From JAUIAI01 sp049680625 (GTDB lineage: Bacteria > Pseudomonadota > Gammaproteobacteria > Burkholderiales > Burkholderiaceae_E), in assembly GCA_049680625.1 (NCBI GenBank), contig JBAUID010000146.1:1-15893 (forward strand): 15,893 bases of DNA, in the 5' to 3' direction. Under the pieces are notes generated by a model. It made no database searches and was not told where the DNA came from. It saw only the letters and a list, made by a program, of their open reading frames with translations. Shown piece after piece: positions 1 through 7,372 of the stretch. The translations under genes and the position numbers were made by a program. Position 1 is the first letter of the stretch. Each line of letters starts with the position of its first letter.

Positions 1-422
1 CCCGCGCGCGCCTTGGGATAACTCGCCAGTAGCAACGACTGCGATAGTGGAATCATCGGGCCGGCTACCGCGCCTTGTAGAATCCTGAATAGAATCAGCG
101 ATTCGATATTGGTCGCCAGACCACACAATAAAGACGCCAGCGTAAACAACAAAGTGCTGCCAACAAACAGCCGAACCTGCCCAATTCGTTGCGTCAGCCA
201 CCCGGTCAGCGGCATCATGATGGCAGTGGCCACTGCAAACGACGTGATAACCCACGTGCCCTGGGTAGGGCTGACACCGAGATCACCCGATATTGCCGGA
301 ATCGCCACGTTTGCAATTGACGTATCCAGTACCGTCATGAATGACGCAAGCGACAACACAATTGTGCCGACCACCAGGTTAGCCCCTTGCAGCGGGGGTA
401 AATCGTGAGTGCGACTGGCCAT
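1..422 (-). CDS. emrB: EmrB/QacA-type MFS drug efflux transporter (DHA2 family), N-terminal part
   Basis: This gene starts at 422 on the minus strand and runs off the left edge of the window, so only about 140 residues are visible. Reading the complement gives an uninterrupted frame. The DHA2 first-helix signature FMTVLDTSIANVAIPAI appears at about residues 28-44. The RxxQG motif in RILQGAVAGPMIPLSQS follows at about residues 114-130. Several hydrophobic helices are present, as expected for a 14-TM proton-driven inner-membrane pump. The start lies one base after the stop of the upstream EmrA-like gene, so the two are cotranscribed and probably translationally coupled. EmrB-type pumps join an EmrA adaptor and an outer-membrane channel to export hydrophobic drugs. 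The substrate cannot be told from sequence. The family call is firm; the gene symbol is by analogy. Confidence 0.93.
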   Translation of the reverse strand, partial: MASRTHDLPPLQGANLVVGTIVLSLASFMTVLDTSIANVAIPAISGDLGVSPTQGTWVITSFAVATAIMMPLTGWLTQRIGQVRLFVGSTLLFTLASLLCGLATNIESLILFRILQGAVAGPMIPLSQSLLLASYPKARA

Positions 423-423
423 G

Positions 424-1719
424 TTATCGGCGCTTTGTCGCGGCGCTCCGGCCAGCGATCTTGCCTGACGACCGGCCGCCGGCCACTGGCACGCCAAGGT
501 TACGCGCAATAATTGCAGTAATTGTAGCCTCGGCGCTGATTTCGAAATCCGTTGGAGAATCCAGGACTTCAGTTCGATTTAGCCGCGGTGCTGACGCCAT
601 GCGCTCGCCGTCGGTATTTTCAACTGTCACGGTTGCATGCATCGACAGACCAATACGCAGTGGATGTGCCTGCAATGATTCTTCGTCAAGGCTAACCCGC
701 ACTGGCACCCGCTGGATAATTTTGATCCAGTTACCGGTTGCATTCTGGGCCGGCAATATCGCAAAAGCAGCGCCAGTACCGGCACCCAGACCTTCAACAG
801 TGCCGTTATAAACGACATCGCTTCCATACAGATCAGCCGTCAGTTCAACCGGCTGGCCTATTCGCATGTTGCGTAACTGGCTTTCTTTGAAGTTCGCATC
901 AACCCACACATCGGCTAGCGGCACAACCGCCATCATCGACTGACCAGGTTCGACCCGCTGACCCAGTTGTACCCGCCGCCGTGCAATGTAGCCGCTGACA
1001 GGCGCGCGTATATGAGTGCGTTCAACAGCGAGCATCGCGGCGCGAATCGATGCTGACGCGCTTAAGACATTGGGATGCTCAGCAACACTGGTATTGGCAG
1101 TAAACGAACGACTGGTTGATAACTGCTGCCGGTTCGCTGAAACCGATGCACGCGCCGCCTCAAGACTACTCCGGGCTGCGCTCAATTCGTTTTTTGCCGT
1201 GTTGAGTGCTTCACTGGAGATCAAGCCAGACCTGGCAAGCTCGACCCGGCGCTGATAAAAGGTTTCCAGACGTTGCACTTCTGACGACGCCCTTGCCGCC
1301 TCGGCCCGGCGCGCCCGAACCTGGGCAACCAGAGTATCGTTGTTACCGTACAGCGCGTTAACCTCGCGAACCGTCTGTGCCAGTTGTGCCTCTGCACGCG
1401 CCAGTGCAACCTTGGCATCAGACCCGTCGAGTCGAATCAGCAGTTGCCCGGCTTGCACGAAATCTGTATCACGTGCGGCGACCTCGATCACGGTGCCCGC
1501 CTGTTGCGGCGTTACCTGAACAATATGCCCCTGGACATAGGCGTTGTCGGTTTTCTCGAATCGCTTGCCAACCAACTCGTACCAGGCCATATAAGCAGCC
1601 ACGACCATGGCAGCAAGCAATACGACCAGAAACAACATGCCCCACCGCCGACCATTGCCGCGCTTTCGGACTGCAACGATATCGCCTGATGTGGCGGCGA
1701 CAATATCCTGACCATTCAT
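424..1719 (-). CDS. emrA: EmrA/HlyD-family membrane fusion protein of the efflux pump
   Basis: A 431-residue periplasmic adaptor linking the inner-membrane MFS pump to an outer-membrane channel. After a basic cytoplasmic start there is one membrane segment (about residues 27-47). The EmrA signature TDNAYVQGHIVQVTP follows at about residues 57-71, then the first half of a barrel-sandwich (lipoyl-like) domain. A heptad-rich Ala/Glu/Arg region at about 105-215 is the expected alpha-helical hairpin. The second lipoyl half (APVSGYIARRRVQLGQRVEPGQ) and beta-barrel segments complete the fold. Its start overlaps the MarR stop as ATGA, and its TAA lies one base before the emrB start, giving the order regulator-adaptor-pump seen in emrRAB operons. 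The C-terminal tail is basic and unremarkable. Family assignment is secure; the exported compound is unknown. Confidence 0.93.
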   Translation of the reverse strand: MNGQDIVAATSGDIVAVRKRGNGRRWGMLFLVVLLAAMVVAAYMAWYELVGKRFEKTDNAYVQGHIVQVTPQQAGTVIEVAARDTDFVQAGQLLIRLDGSDAKVALARAEAQLAQTVREVNALYGNNDTLVAQVRARRAEAARASSEVQRLETFYQRRVELARSGLISSEALNTAKNELSAARSSLEAARASVSANRQQLSTSRSFTANTSVAEHPNVLSASASIRAAMLAVERTHIRAPVSGYIARRRVQLGQRVEPGQSMMAVVPLADVWVDANFKESQLRNMRIGQPVELTADLYGSDVVYNGTVEGLGAGTGAAFAILPAQNATGNWIKIIQRVPVRVSLDEESLQAHPLRIGLSMHATVTVENTDGERMASAPRLNRTEVLDSPTDFEISAEATITAIIARNLGVPVAGGRSSGKIAGRSAATKRR

Positions 1720-2201
1720 GCCAACATCTCTGTTCCGTTGTCGATCATGCGTTGCAACAACGACTTCAACAGGGTGAGTTCATCGCTTGAAAACCCGCTG
1801 AGATGTTGATTCAATGCGGTACACAACACCGCTGGAACAGCATCTGCACGCTCACGCCCGGTTCGGGTCAGGGTCAGGTTAACTATGCGCCGATCCTGGT
1901 TGTCCCGCTCCCTCGTTACCAACCCTTTTGCTTCCAAACGATCAATCATCCGGGTGACGGCCCCGGTGTCTACCTGCATGAGACGGGCCAGGCCGGCAGC
2001 GGTATTGGCGCGCCCGATTGCGATCATATACAGCGGCTGCCATTGCATCGCGGTCAGGTCATGGGGCTCCATCCCCTGCTCCATCTGGCACTTCATGGAA
2101 TGCACGACGGAATGCAACAGGTAGCTGACAGCATCATCCGGATTAAAACCCTCTACCTTATACAGATCAGCAGAATCTTTAGCGGTCTTCGATTGGCTCA
2201 T
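1716..2201 (-). CDS. MarR-family transcriptional regulator of the efflux operon
   Basis: A 161-residue winged-helix repressor. The helix-turn-helix spans about residues 67-95 (TAAGLARLMQVDTGAVTRMIDRL with the following EAKGLV). The wing carries the conserved DRR at 103-105 (NQDRRIVNLT). Flanking helices form the MarR dimer interface. The frame is open up to a TTG at 2282, but I prefer the ATG at 2201. The promoter at 2292-2320 predicts transcription starting near 2285, which would leave almost no leader for the TTG, and the residues between do not look like MarR. The Shine-Dalgarno at 2201 is weak. The stop overlaps the emrA start (ATGA). MarR/EmrR proteins typically repress their own efflux operon and are released by the phenolic or lipophilic substrates of the pump; that role here is inferred from position. 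Confidence 0.9.
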   Translation of the reverse strand: MSQSKTAKDSADLYKVEGFNPDDAVSYLLHSVVHSMKCQMEQGMEPHDLTAMQWQPLYMIAIGRANTAAGLARLMQVDTGAVTRMIDRLEAKGLVTRERDNQDRRIVNLTLTRTGRERADAVPAVLCTALNQHLSGFSSDELTLLKSLLQRMIDNGTEMLA

Positions 2202-2291
2202 GCAACATGCTCGTTTGCGCAGAATGGGCCTGGCACAGTAGCCCCGGGCCCGTTCGGCGCTGTAGGCGGCGTCCGGGTTCAATGGAGGTCA

Positions 2292-2320
2292 ATAATCACT
2301 GTCTAGTCAGTTATTGTCAA
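2292..2320 (-). promoter_or_regulatory. Promoter of the marR-emrAB operon with an operator-like palindrome in the spacer
   Basis: On the minus strand a consensus -35 TTGACA (2315-2320) is followed by a 17-bp spacer and a 4/6 match to the -10 box, GATTAT (2292-2297). Positions 2298-2311, inside the spacer, read ACTGTCTAGTCAGT, a near-perfect palindrome (12 of 14 bases symmetric). It is flanked by CAATAA and TTATTG, which extend the dyad with a small offset. A palindrome between -35 and -10 is where a MarR dimer would block polymerase, so autoregulation is the natural inference. The -35 and -10 are read directly; protein binding is not shown. Confidence 0.65.
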
Positions 2321-2408
2321 GGCAGTTAAATTTCAGCACTGAGTCACCTGACCGGGGCCGGCTACACTGCGTCACTTCGAGATGACGTACCGCCCGAGGC
2401 AGTTAACC

Positions 2409-3086
2409 ATGATCACCTTGCACCATTTAGAAAACTCTCGCTCGCAGCGGATCTTGTGGTTGCTGGAAGAAATGGGGCTGGAATACCAGGTGAAGTCTTA
2501 TCAGCGTGACCCAGGCTCCAGCCTCGCACCAAAATCCCTCGAAGCCATTCATCCGTTGGGTAAATCGCCGGTAATCACGGACGGCGATATAACAATCGCC
2601 GAATCAGGCGCAATAATTGAGTACCTTCTTGAAACCTATGACCAGGGGCAACTACTGCCGCGCGCTGGCTCATTGGAAAAAAGGCGCTATACCTATTGGT
2701 TGCATTACGCGGAAGGCAGCTTTATGCCTCTGATGGTTTTTTCGCTGATCATGAGCCGGATCGAAACCGCCCCAATGCCATTCTTTGTAAAACCGATTGC
2801 CCGCGGGATTGTTGGCAAGGTTCGGTCCAGCTATCTGAACCCCAACATCAGCCGCCATCTTTTGTTCATGGAAGCCGCATTAACGGAACATGAATGGTTT
2901 TGCGGGCCCCGGATCACGGGTGCCGATATCCAAATGAGCTTCCCGGTTTTGGCGGCGCGCAGTCGTACCGGCATGGCGGTCGAATTTCCGCGCTTGAACG
3001 CATTTCTCGACGCCATTGAGGCAAGGCCAGGTTATCAGGCGGCGTTAAAACGGGGGGGACCGTTCAAACTGCCTGGGCTTAACTAA
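2409..3086 (+). CDS. Glutathione S-transferase, GTT1-like
   Basis: A 225-residue cytosolic GST. The N-terminal thioredoxin-fold domain begins HHLENSRSQRILWLLEEMG (residues 5-23), with Ser10/Arg11 where the glutathione-activating residue lies in this subgroup. The cis-proline loop KSPV is at 52-55, and the gamma-glutamyl-binding ESGAI at 65-69. The C-terminal all-helical domain includes ITGADIQMSFPV (169-180), the usual N-capping region. The frame is open nine codons earlier, but the family sequence starts at the ATG at 2409, which has a GAGG about nine bases upstream. It is transcribed divergently from the marR operon and shares its regulatory gap, so common control is possible. It should conjugate or reduce electrophiles with glutathione; substrate unknown. 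Confidence 0.9.
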   Translation: MITLHHLENSRSQRILWLLEEMGLEYQVKSYQRDPGSSLAPKSLEAIHPLGKSPVITDGDITIAESGAIIEYLLETYDQGQLLPRAGSLEKRRYTYWLHYAEGSFMPLMVFSLIMSRIETAPMPFFVKPIARGIVGKVRSSYLNPNISRHLLFMEAALTEHEWFCGPRITGADIQMSFPVLAARSRTGMAVEFPRLNAFLDAIEARPGYQAALKRGGPFKLPGLN

Positions 3087-3154
3087 GATATAACTACCAA
3101 CCAGCCTCAACAAACCACGCAACACCAGTGAATTCATCACTATTATCAGCAGCT

Positions 3155-3172
3155 GAGCCGCTTCGGCTTTTT
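3155..3172 (+). terminator. Rho-independent terminator after the first GST
   Basis: AGCCG (3156-3160), loop CTT, CGGCT (3164-3168) form a short GC-rich hairpin running into five T residues (3168-3172). It lies 70 bases after the first GST stop and just before the Shine-Dalgarno of the second GST. It would separate the two genes or attenuate read-through. The stem is only 5-6 bp, so termination may be partial. Confidence 0.6.
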
Positions 3173-3189
3173 ATCACAAGGAATTAATA

Positions 3190-3801
3190 ATGATTTTGTA
3201 TGGGCGTTTTTTGTCCCCGTATGTGCGACGGGTTGCCACCAGTTTGAACTTCTACGGGTTCGATTACGACAGCAAGCCGATTCAACACACGGGTGAAGAG
3301 GCCGCAACGCTGCGGAAAATCAACCCGATCGGACGAGTGCCGGCACTGGTGACAGACTCGGGACAAGTCATCGTTGAAAGTGCGGCGATACTTGACTACC
3401 TGGATCGCCTTGCCGGCCCGGAAAATTCACTGACCCCGATGACCGGGGACGATCGAACCCGGGCAATCAATATGCTGGGGGTTGCAACCGGCTCGATCGA
3501 TAAAGCCATTTCTGTGTCTTACGAAGTTCGGTTTCGCCCGGAAGAAAAGCGCCACCAGCCGTGGGTGGAACGATGCGAAGAGCAAGCCCGACTGGGTTAC
3601 GAATGGCTTGAATCGCAACTTGACGGACAATACTTTCTCGGCGAGGCGATTAGCCAGGTTGACATTACAACTGCCGTTGGCTGGCAATACATGAGTATTG
3701 GCCCAAAACATCTGCATGCAACGATCAAAGCGCCAAAAATTGCTGCGCTTGCCGAACGCCTGATGGAAAATCCGGCATTTAAGCAGACATTTCCAGGCTG
3801 A
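3190..3801 (+). CDS. Glutathione S-transferase family protein
   Basis: A 203-residue GST unrelated in detail to the one upstream. The N-terminal motif is SPYVRRV (residues 9-15), where the Ser at position 9 is the likely thiol-activating residue. The cis-Pro loop GRVPAL is at 48-53 and the glutathione-binding VESAAI at 62-67. The C-terminal helical domain ends with the usual ENPAFKQTFPG-type tail and carries QVDITTAVGWQYM (156-168) as the N-cap region. AAGGA lies eight bases upstream of the ATG. It is followed after 25 bases by the YbjQ gene, so the three genes 3190-5196 probably form one operon. Role: glutathione-dependent conjugation or reduction; substrate not predictable. Confidence 0.9.
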   Translation: MILYGRFLSPYVRRVATSLNFYGFDYDSKPIQHTGEEAATLRKINPIGRVPALVTDSGQVIVESAAILDYLDRLAGPENSLTPMTGDDRTRAINMLGVATGSIDKAISVSYEVRFRPEEKRHQPWVERCEEQARLGYEWLESQLDGQYFLGEAISQVDITTAVGWQYMSIGPKHLHATIKAPKIAALAERLMENPAFKQTFPG

Positions 3802-3826
3802 AATTGAGCGAAATAAACTGAGGTGA

Positions 3827-4183
3827 ATGATGGGATGGTTTTCAAAACGGGATGAAGGTTTTTTCCTGGCGACAGTTAATCCACAAGGCAATGGCGCCAG
3901 CGTAGCAACCTATCTCGGCGTAGTGCACGGCGAGGCAATAATTGGCGCCAACATTTTCCGTGACATGTTCTCGTCGGTGCGTGACGTCGTTGGTGGACGT
4001 GCCGGCGGATACGAACGCGCGCTGTCCGGCGCGCGGGATGCCGCCATGGAAGACATGATCGCCAGCGCAAAAGAAATGGGCGCAGATGGCATTATTGGTG
4101 TTGATATCGACTATGAAGTGATGGGCGAAACCAACGGCATGATGATGGTGGCTGCCAGCGGTACGGCAGTAAAAATGGCATGA
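3827..4183 (+). CDS. YbjQ/UPF0145 family protein
   Basis: A 118-residue protein covering the whole YbjQ domain: YLGVVHGEAIIGANIFRDMF (29-48), then VRDVVGGRAGGYERAL (51-66), MIASAKEMGADGIIGVDIDY (77-96) and the C-terminal MMMVAASGTAVKM. Members form small ring-like oligomers and have been called putative heavy-metal-binding proteins, but their biochemical role is not established. Two ATGs are adjacent (3827 and 3830). The GAGG at 3820-3823 is better spaced for 3830, so the real protein may lack the first Met. The stop overlaps the next start (ATGA at 4180), which indicates translational coupling with the flavin-binding protein. Confidence 0.88.
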   Translation: MMGWFSKRDEGFFLATVNPQGNGASVATYLGVVHGEAIIGANIFRDMFSSVRDVVGGRAGGYERALSGARDAAMEDMIASAKEMGADGIIGVDIDYEVMGETNGMMMVAASGTAVKMA

Positions 4184-5196
4184 CATCTGGTGATACCAGT
4201 AAGTCTGCCGCGACGGGCAACGTCTTTCACCCCGGTGAATTAATGGTCCAGGAACGGGCCGGCGTTGCCGCATCCGTCGCGGCAATTGGTCAACATAATA
4301 TCCGGCCTTTCATGCCGCAGCAGCATCGACGCTTTTTCGAGAATCTTTCGACTCTTTTTTACGGCGCACTTGATAGCGCCGGACGGCCGTGGGCAGCGAT
4401 GCTGACAGGAGCCGCCGGTTTTGTGCAGTCCCCGACCGAAACAGTGTTAACAGTCAATGCCAACCCGCTGCCCGGCGACCCGGTTTACTCCCAGCTATGT
4501 GACGGTGACAATATCGCCTTACTCGGCCTGGAACTGAACACCCGCCGCCGAAATCGCGCTAACGGCCAGATTAGTAAGATTGATAGTCAGGGTTTGCAAA
4601 TACGCATCAAGCAGAGCTTTGGCAATTGTCCAAAGTACATCCAGCGACGAGACCTGATTGCGGTGGCCAAAAATACGGCGATCAATACAGGCGCCGAGGC
4701 GGCTGCCTGTAACACCGACGACGCCTCAATCGAATTCATCGAGAGTTCATCGATCCTCGACGCCCGCCACCTTAAAATTATTGCGCAAGCCGATACTTTC
4801 TTTATTTCGTCGGTGTCATCACCCAAAGACGTTGACTCCGCTGAAGCGACCGAAGCCGCTTGCGGCCCCGACGTTTCTCATCGAGGCGGCAAACCCGGCT
4901 TCATTTCAGTTCATAGCAACAAGTTAGTCTGGCCCGATTACGCCGGCAACAACTTCTTTAACACCCTGGGCAATATTGCGGTCAACCCGGCCGTCGGCCT
5001 GTTGATTCCGCACTTTCACAGCGGCGACTTGCTGTACATGACCGGGCATGCTGAGATCGTATGGGAAGAGTCTGCCGTCGCTGACTTACCAGGTGCGCAG
5101 CGCCTGGTGAGCTTCGAGGCGACGCAAACCCGGCTTGCTTCGGGAGCACTGAATCTGCGCTACACCGAAGCGGAACCGTCGCCATTTCTGCCTTAA
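4180..5196 (+). CDS. Pyridoxamine 5'-phosphate oxidase-related FMN-binding protein with two PNPOx-like barrels
   Basis: A 338-residue protein. It begins with FHPGELMVQERAGV (16-29) and the IRPFMPQQHRRFF stretch. The first split barrel is at about 55-135 (LFYGALDSAGRPWAAML). The subgroup signature SFGNCPKYIQRR lies at 146-157. The second barrel (about 195-295) holds the likely FMN-phosphate and isoalloxazine contacts: DVSHRGGKPGF (231-241), PDYAGNNFFNTLGNI (252-266) and GDLLYMTGHAEI (282-293). Relatives are often fused at a PSPFL linker to a ferredoxin-reductase/2Fe-2S module. This protein stops at PSPFLP, just at that linker, so it is the short form lacking the electron-transfer part. It is the last gene of the GST-ybjQ operon and converges with the next gene 5 bases away. 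It is probably a redox flavoprotein; substrate unknown. Confidence 0.85.
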   Translation: MTSGDTSKSAATGNVFHPGELMVQERAGVAASVAAIGQHNIRPFMPQQHRRFFENLSTLFYGALDSAGRPWAAMLTGAAGFVQSPTETVLTVNANPLPGDPVYSQLCDGDNIALLGLELNTRRRNRANGQISKIDSQGLQIRIKQSFGNCPKYIQRRDLIAVAKNTAINTGAEAAACNTDDASIEFIESSSILDARHLKIIAQADTFFISSVSSPKDVDSAEATEAACGPDVSHRGGKPGFISVHSNKLVWPDYAGNNFFNTLGNIAVNPAVGLLIPHFHSGDLLYMTGHAEIVWEESAVADLPGAQRLVSFEATQTRLASGALNLRYTEAEPSPFLP

Positions 5197-5201
5197 TTTG
5201 A

Positions 5202-6332
5202 TTAGCGAGCGGAGGCGTTTGGCGCGTTGGATACGCCAAATTTGCTAAATGCGTTAATGCCCAGACTCTCGCGAATATCTTCGGTAGTCGATTCGAAGTC
5301 ACCAAGCACAATGCCGGTTGAATCGGCAATGCGTACCATCCGCTGAAAATTGGATGCCACACCAACCGCATCAACCAGCACTGCCGCACCCGCTGTTTCA
5401 AGCAAAGCCTCGCGGGCAACTCGAATCTGGCTGGGGTCTCGAGATACCACTGCTTCAGCAATTGCAACAAGTTGTGCCCCGTACTGAATATCACCGGCAT
5501 CATCACCAGTCATTACTGCGGACAAATTAACGCTTTCTGAATTTATCTGACTGCTCACACGGAGCATGTTGGCATGTGCCGACGTTCAGTAATAACACTG
5601 GTTCAGAGCAGAGACACGGCCGGCAACCAGCTCCATTTGTGACCGGGCCAGCACACGGTCCGCATTCTCACCCGGCTTGCGCACCTCGGACATTGGCAGG
5701 TAGTGCGCATCAGACAACTCGCACAAGGTTCTGACTTCATCAGGCACCAGGCTCATGGCGCGCACGACATTGCCGGTTTTGCCCGATGTCCACAAATCTG
5801 CCTCGGGTGTACCAGTATTGTCTGCTGGCACCATCGGCACCCAGGCGTCATCGGTGACCACAGCCGTTGCCGGACGATAGCCGGTCGGCTTGCCGGTGCC
5901 AGGTTCGGGTAACTCTCGATGGGCCAAACCAAGCCCTTCAGCGAAAGAATCGATACTGATCATCGCCACAACCGTACCTACAACTTCGACATAAGCAGCA
6001 TCGGTAAACGACTCAGACAACAACCCCTTGTACCAGGCCTGAGTCTGGCGGGATGCGTCGTTGATCATGTTATGGACAATTTCGATAATTTCCGGCCTCA
6101 GGTCGGTGACAACGGTGTGACTGCCACTGACCGAACGCGGGGCCAAGGCCTGCTTGTTTTGCTGGCATAGCGGGCATTTCGCTGCCGCACGCGTTTCTTT
6201 GGCAATCGCAATTTTCTCGGCACTGGTCAGCCAGGCCCCAGGCATGCGCAGTCGGGCCCAAAATCGGTTGTGGCTGTCCGCAAACTGCTCGCGAACATCA
6301 AATGGGGCATCATCGTATGACACGGTTGGCAT
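5202..6332 (-). CDS. Predicted selenocysteine-containing AhpD/CMD-family peroxidase (in-frame TGA)
   Basis: Read through the TGA at 5586-5588, this is one 376-residue protein. A standard caller would report two genes, 5586-6332 and 5202-5567. Both pieces are in the same frame, with no other stop in the 18 bases between them. Residues 1-248 hold the first carboxymuconolactone decarboxylase-like half, with CPLC at 53-56. The second half has ELVAGRVSALNQCYY, then TGA (249), then TSAHANM. This gives CxxUxxxH in place of the AhpD active-site CxxCxxxH, with Sec at the peroxidatic Cys. The C-terminal part (QRMVRIADSTGI) is typical of the family. The first ATG after the TGA (5567) has no Shine-Dalgarno, whereas 6332 has AGGAG seven bases upstream. 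AhpD-like and CMD-type selenoproteins are known from marine metagenomes. The alternative is a nonsense mutation. Confidence 0.8.
5547..5589 (-). promoter_or_regulatory. Candidate bacterial SECIS element overlapping the recoded TGA of the CMD gene
   Basis: Downstream of the TGA, CACATG (5573-5578) can pair with CGTGTG (5556-5561), giving a 6-bp stem (one G-U pair) around an 11-base loop. An alternative pairs ACAT with GTGT around loop GCTCC, starting with G 20 bases after the TGA, close to the spacing in E. coli fdhF. The base of the structure can be closed by CTGA (5586-5589, containing the TGA itself) with TCAG (5547-5550). The folds were drawn by hand and no energy was computed. Bacterial SECIS elements are poorly conserved, so this supports but does not prove recoding. 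Confidence 0.4.
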
Positions 6333-6537
6333 AGAGGGTCTCCTAAGGATTTGATCAGCGGTCAGATAAGTCGCGGTTCAAGTGTTTGATGCCGTCAGCT
6401 TACAGTCAATTATGGACCGAATTTCACCACCACCAGTCAGGAGTGGTGAACCAGGTTCGCTGCAGAAAATTCGCACGGCACGAAAGCCGCCGAATCAGTT
6501 AATCTCTGGTCACTACAACAAGAAGCAGGGGCAGGTT
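6333..6537. promoter_or_regulatory. Divergent regulatory gap with an 8-bp inverted repeat
   Basis: This gap separates the CMD selenoprotein (minus) from the alpha/beta hydrolase (plus). TTCACCAC at 6423-6430 is repeated inverted as GTGGTGAA at 6443-6450, with a 12-base spacer. CACCA (6431-6435) and TGGTG (6444-6448) offer an alternative pairing. On the minus strand there is a TTGACT -35-like box (6404-6409) without a convincing -10. The repeat has the size and placement of a dimeric regulator site serving both genes. No T-run follows, so it is not a terminator. Confidence 0.4.
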
Positions 6538-7227
6538 ATGGCAGTTTTTGTGCTGATTCATGGCGCCTATCAGGGCGGATGGATCTGGAATCAAGTGGCC
6601 GACCGCATCCGTCGCCAGGGCCATAGCGTTTACACGCCAACCCTGGATGGCTGCGGCGAACGCAGTAGTCAACTTCGGGCAGGGATCACCACCGAAACCC
6701 ACGGCGCCGAAATTGCCTCGTTTCTGTATCACTTCGATTTACACGATGTTGTTCTCGCCGGCACTTCAGCCGGAGGCATGGTCATGGCCTGCGCTGCCGA
6801 GCAAGCGCGAGACCGTATAAAGCGCCTTGCCTTTATTGATGCGCTTGCGCTGATGAATGGTGAGAAGATTCGCGATATTGTCACCCGCCCTGCTGACATC
6901 AACACCGAATTTGGGCTTGGCCCATCCCGCAAAGATGCCATGGAACGACTGATGATTGATGTCGAACCTAAGATGCGCGCCTGGGCGGCGGATCGCTTTG
7001 GTTTGCACCCACAACTAACTTTCAACCAACCCGTGGTGCTGGGAGATTTCTGGGATCAAAGCTGGGACGCCTCGGTACTGTATTGCAATCAGGCAGCCAA
7101 CCCAGGTGAAGCGCATATTCGACGTACTGCGGACAAGTTAAACGCGAAATGGCACGTGCTGAAAACCGGACATTACCCGATGCTGACTATGCCGGATGAG
7201 ACGGCGAAGATTATTGTTGAGGGGTGA
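6538..7227 (+). CDS. Alpha/beta hydrolase, EstC/hydroxynitrile-lyase-like
   Basis: A 229-residue cytosolic alpha/beta hydrolase. The oxyanion segment FVLIHGAYQGGWIW is at residues 4-17. The nucleophile elbow GTSAGG puts Ser at 77, and the catalytic His lies in KTGHYPMLTMPDE (His212). The acid residue is not obvious: the strand that usually supplies an Asp reads LYCNQAANPG. The open frame extends upstream to 6382, but homology begins at the ATG at 6538, which is preceded by AGGGG at seven bases. It reads away from the CMD selenoprotein across a shared regulatory gap. The substrate is unknown; small esters or lactone-like compounds are typical for the group. Confidence 0.85.
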   Translation: MAVFVLIHGAYQGGWIWNQVADRIRRQGHSVYTPTLDGCGERSSQLRAGITTETHGAEIASFLYHFDLHDVVLAGTSAGGMVMACAAEQARDRIKRLAFIDALALMNGEKIRDIVTRPADINTEFGLGPSRKDAMERLMIDVEPKMRAWAADRFGLHPQLTFNQPVVLGDFWDQSWDASVLYCNQAANPGEAHIRRTADKLNAKWHVLKTGHYPMLTMPDETAKIIVEG

Positions 7228-7286
7228 GGTTTCGGCCTGGCGACCTACGAAGAATCAGACTGACGATACCCGGAAACGATTATTCG

Positions 7287-7338
7287 AATGTCCTTCCAAA
7301 ATGTCTTTCCGGTATGTTCTTCCGGAATGTCCTTACAA
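7287..7338 (+). repeat. Tandem 13-bp direct repeat, four units
   Basis: Four contiguous units start at 7287, 7300, 7313 and 7326: AATGTCCTTCCAA, AATGTCTTTCCGG, TATGTTCTTCCGG and AATGTCCTTACAA. The period is exactly 13 and the consensus is AATGTCCTTCCGG. No spacers are present, so it is not a CRISPR. It lies about 160 bp before the receptor operon. A regulator-binding array and a simple tandem duplication are both possible. Confidence 0.85.
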
Positions 7339-7372
7339 TCAGAGGTGTCGTTCGAGTGCTTCGAAGTTCAGC

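Noticed and set aside
109..408. ORF on the plus strand opposite emrB
   Set aside because: It is a shadow of the DHA2 transporter, whose motifs on the minus strand are unambiguous.
2202..2282. Longer MarR protein starting at TTG 2282
   Set aside because: The predicted transcription start is near 2285, leaving no leader, and the extra 27 residues do not resemble MarR proteins.
5202..5567. Stand-alone 121-residue hypothetical gene
   Set aside because: It has no ribosome-binding site and lies in the same frame as the upstream gene with only a TGA between. It supplies the missing second half of the CMD fold, so it is annotated as part of 5202-6332.
7287..7338. CRISPR array
   Set aside because: The units are 13 bp, contiguous and without spacers, and there are no cas genes.
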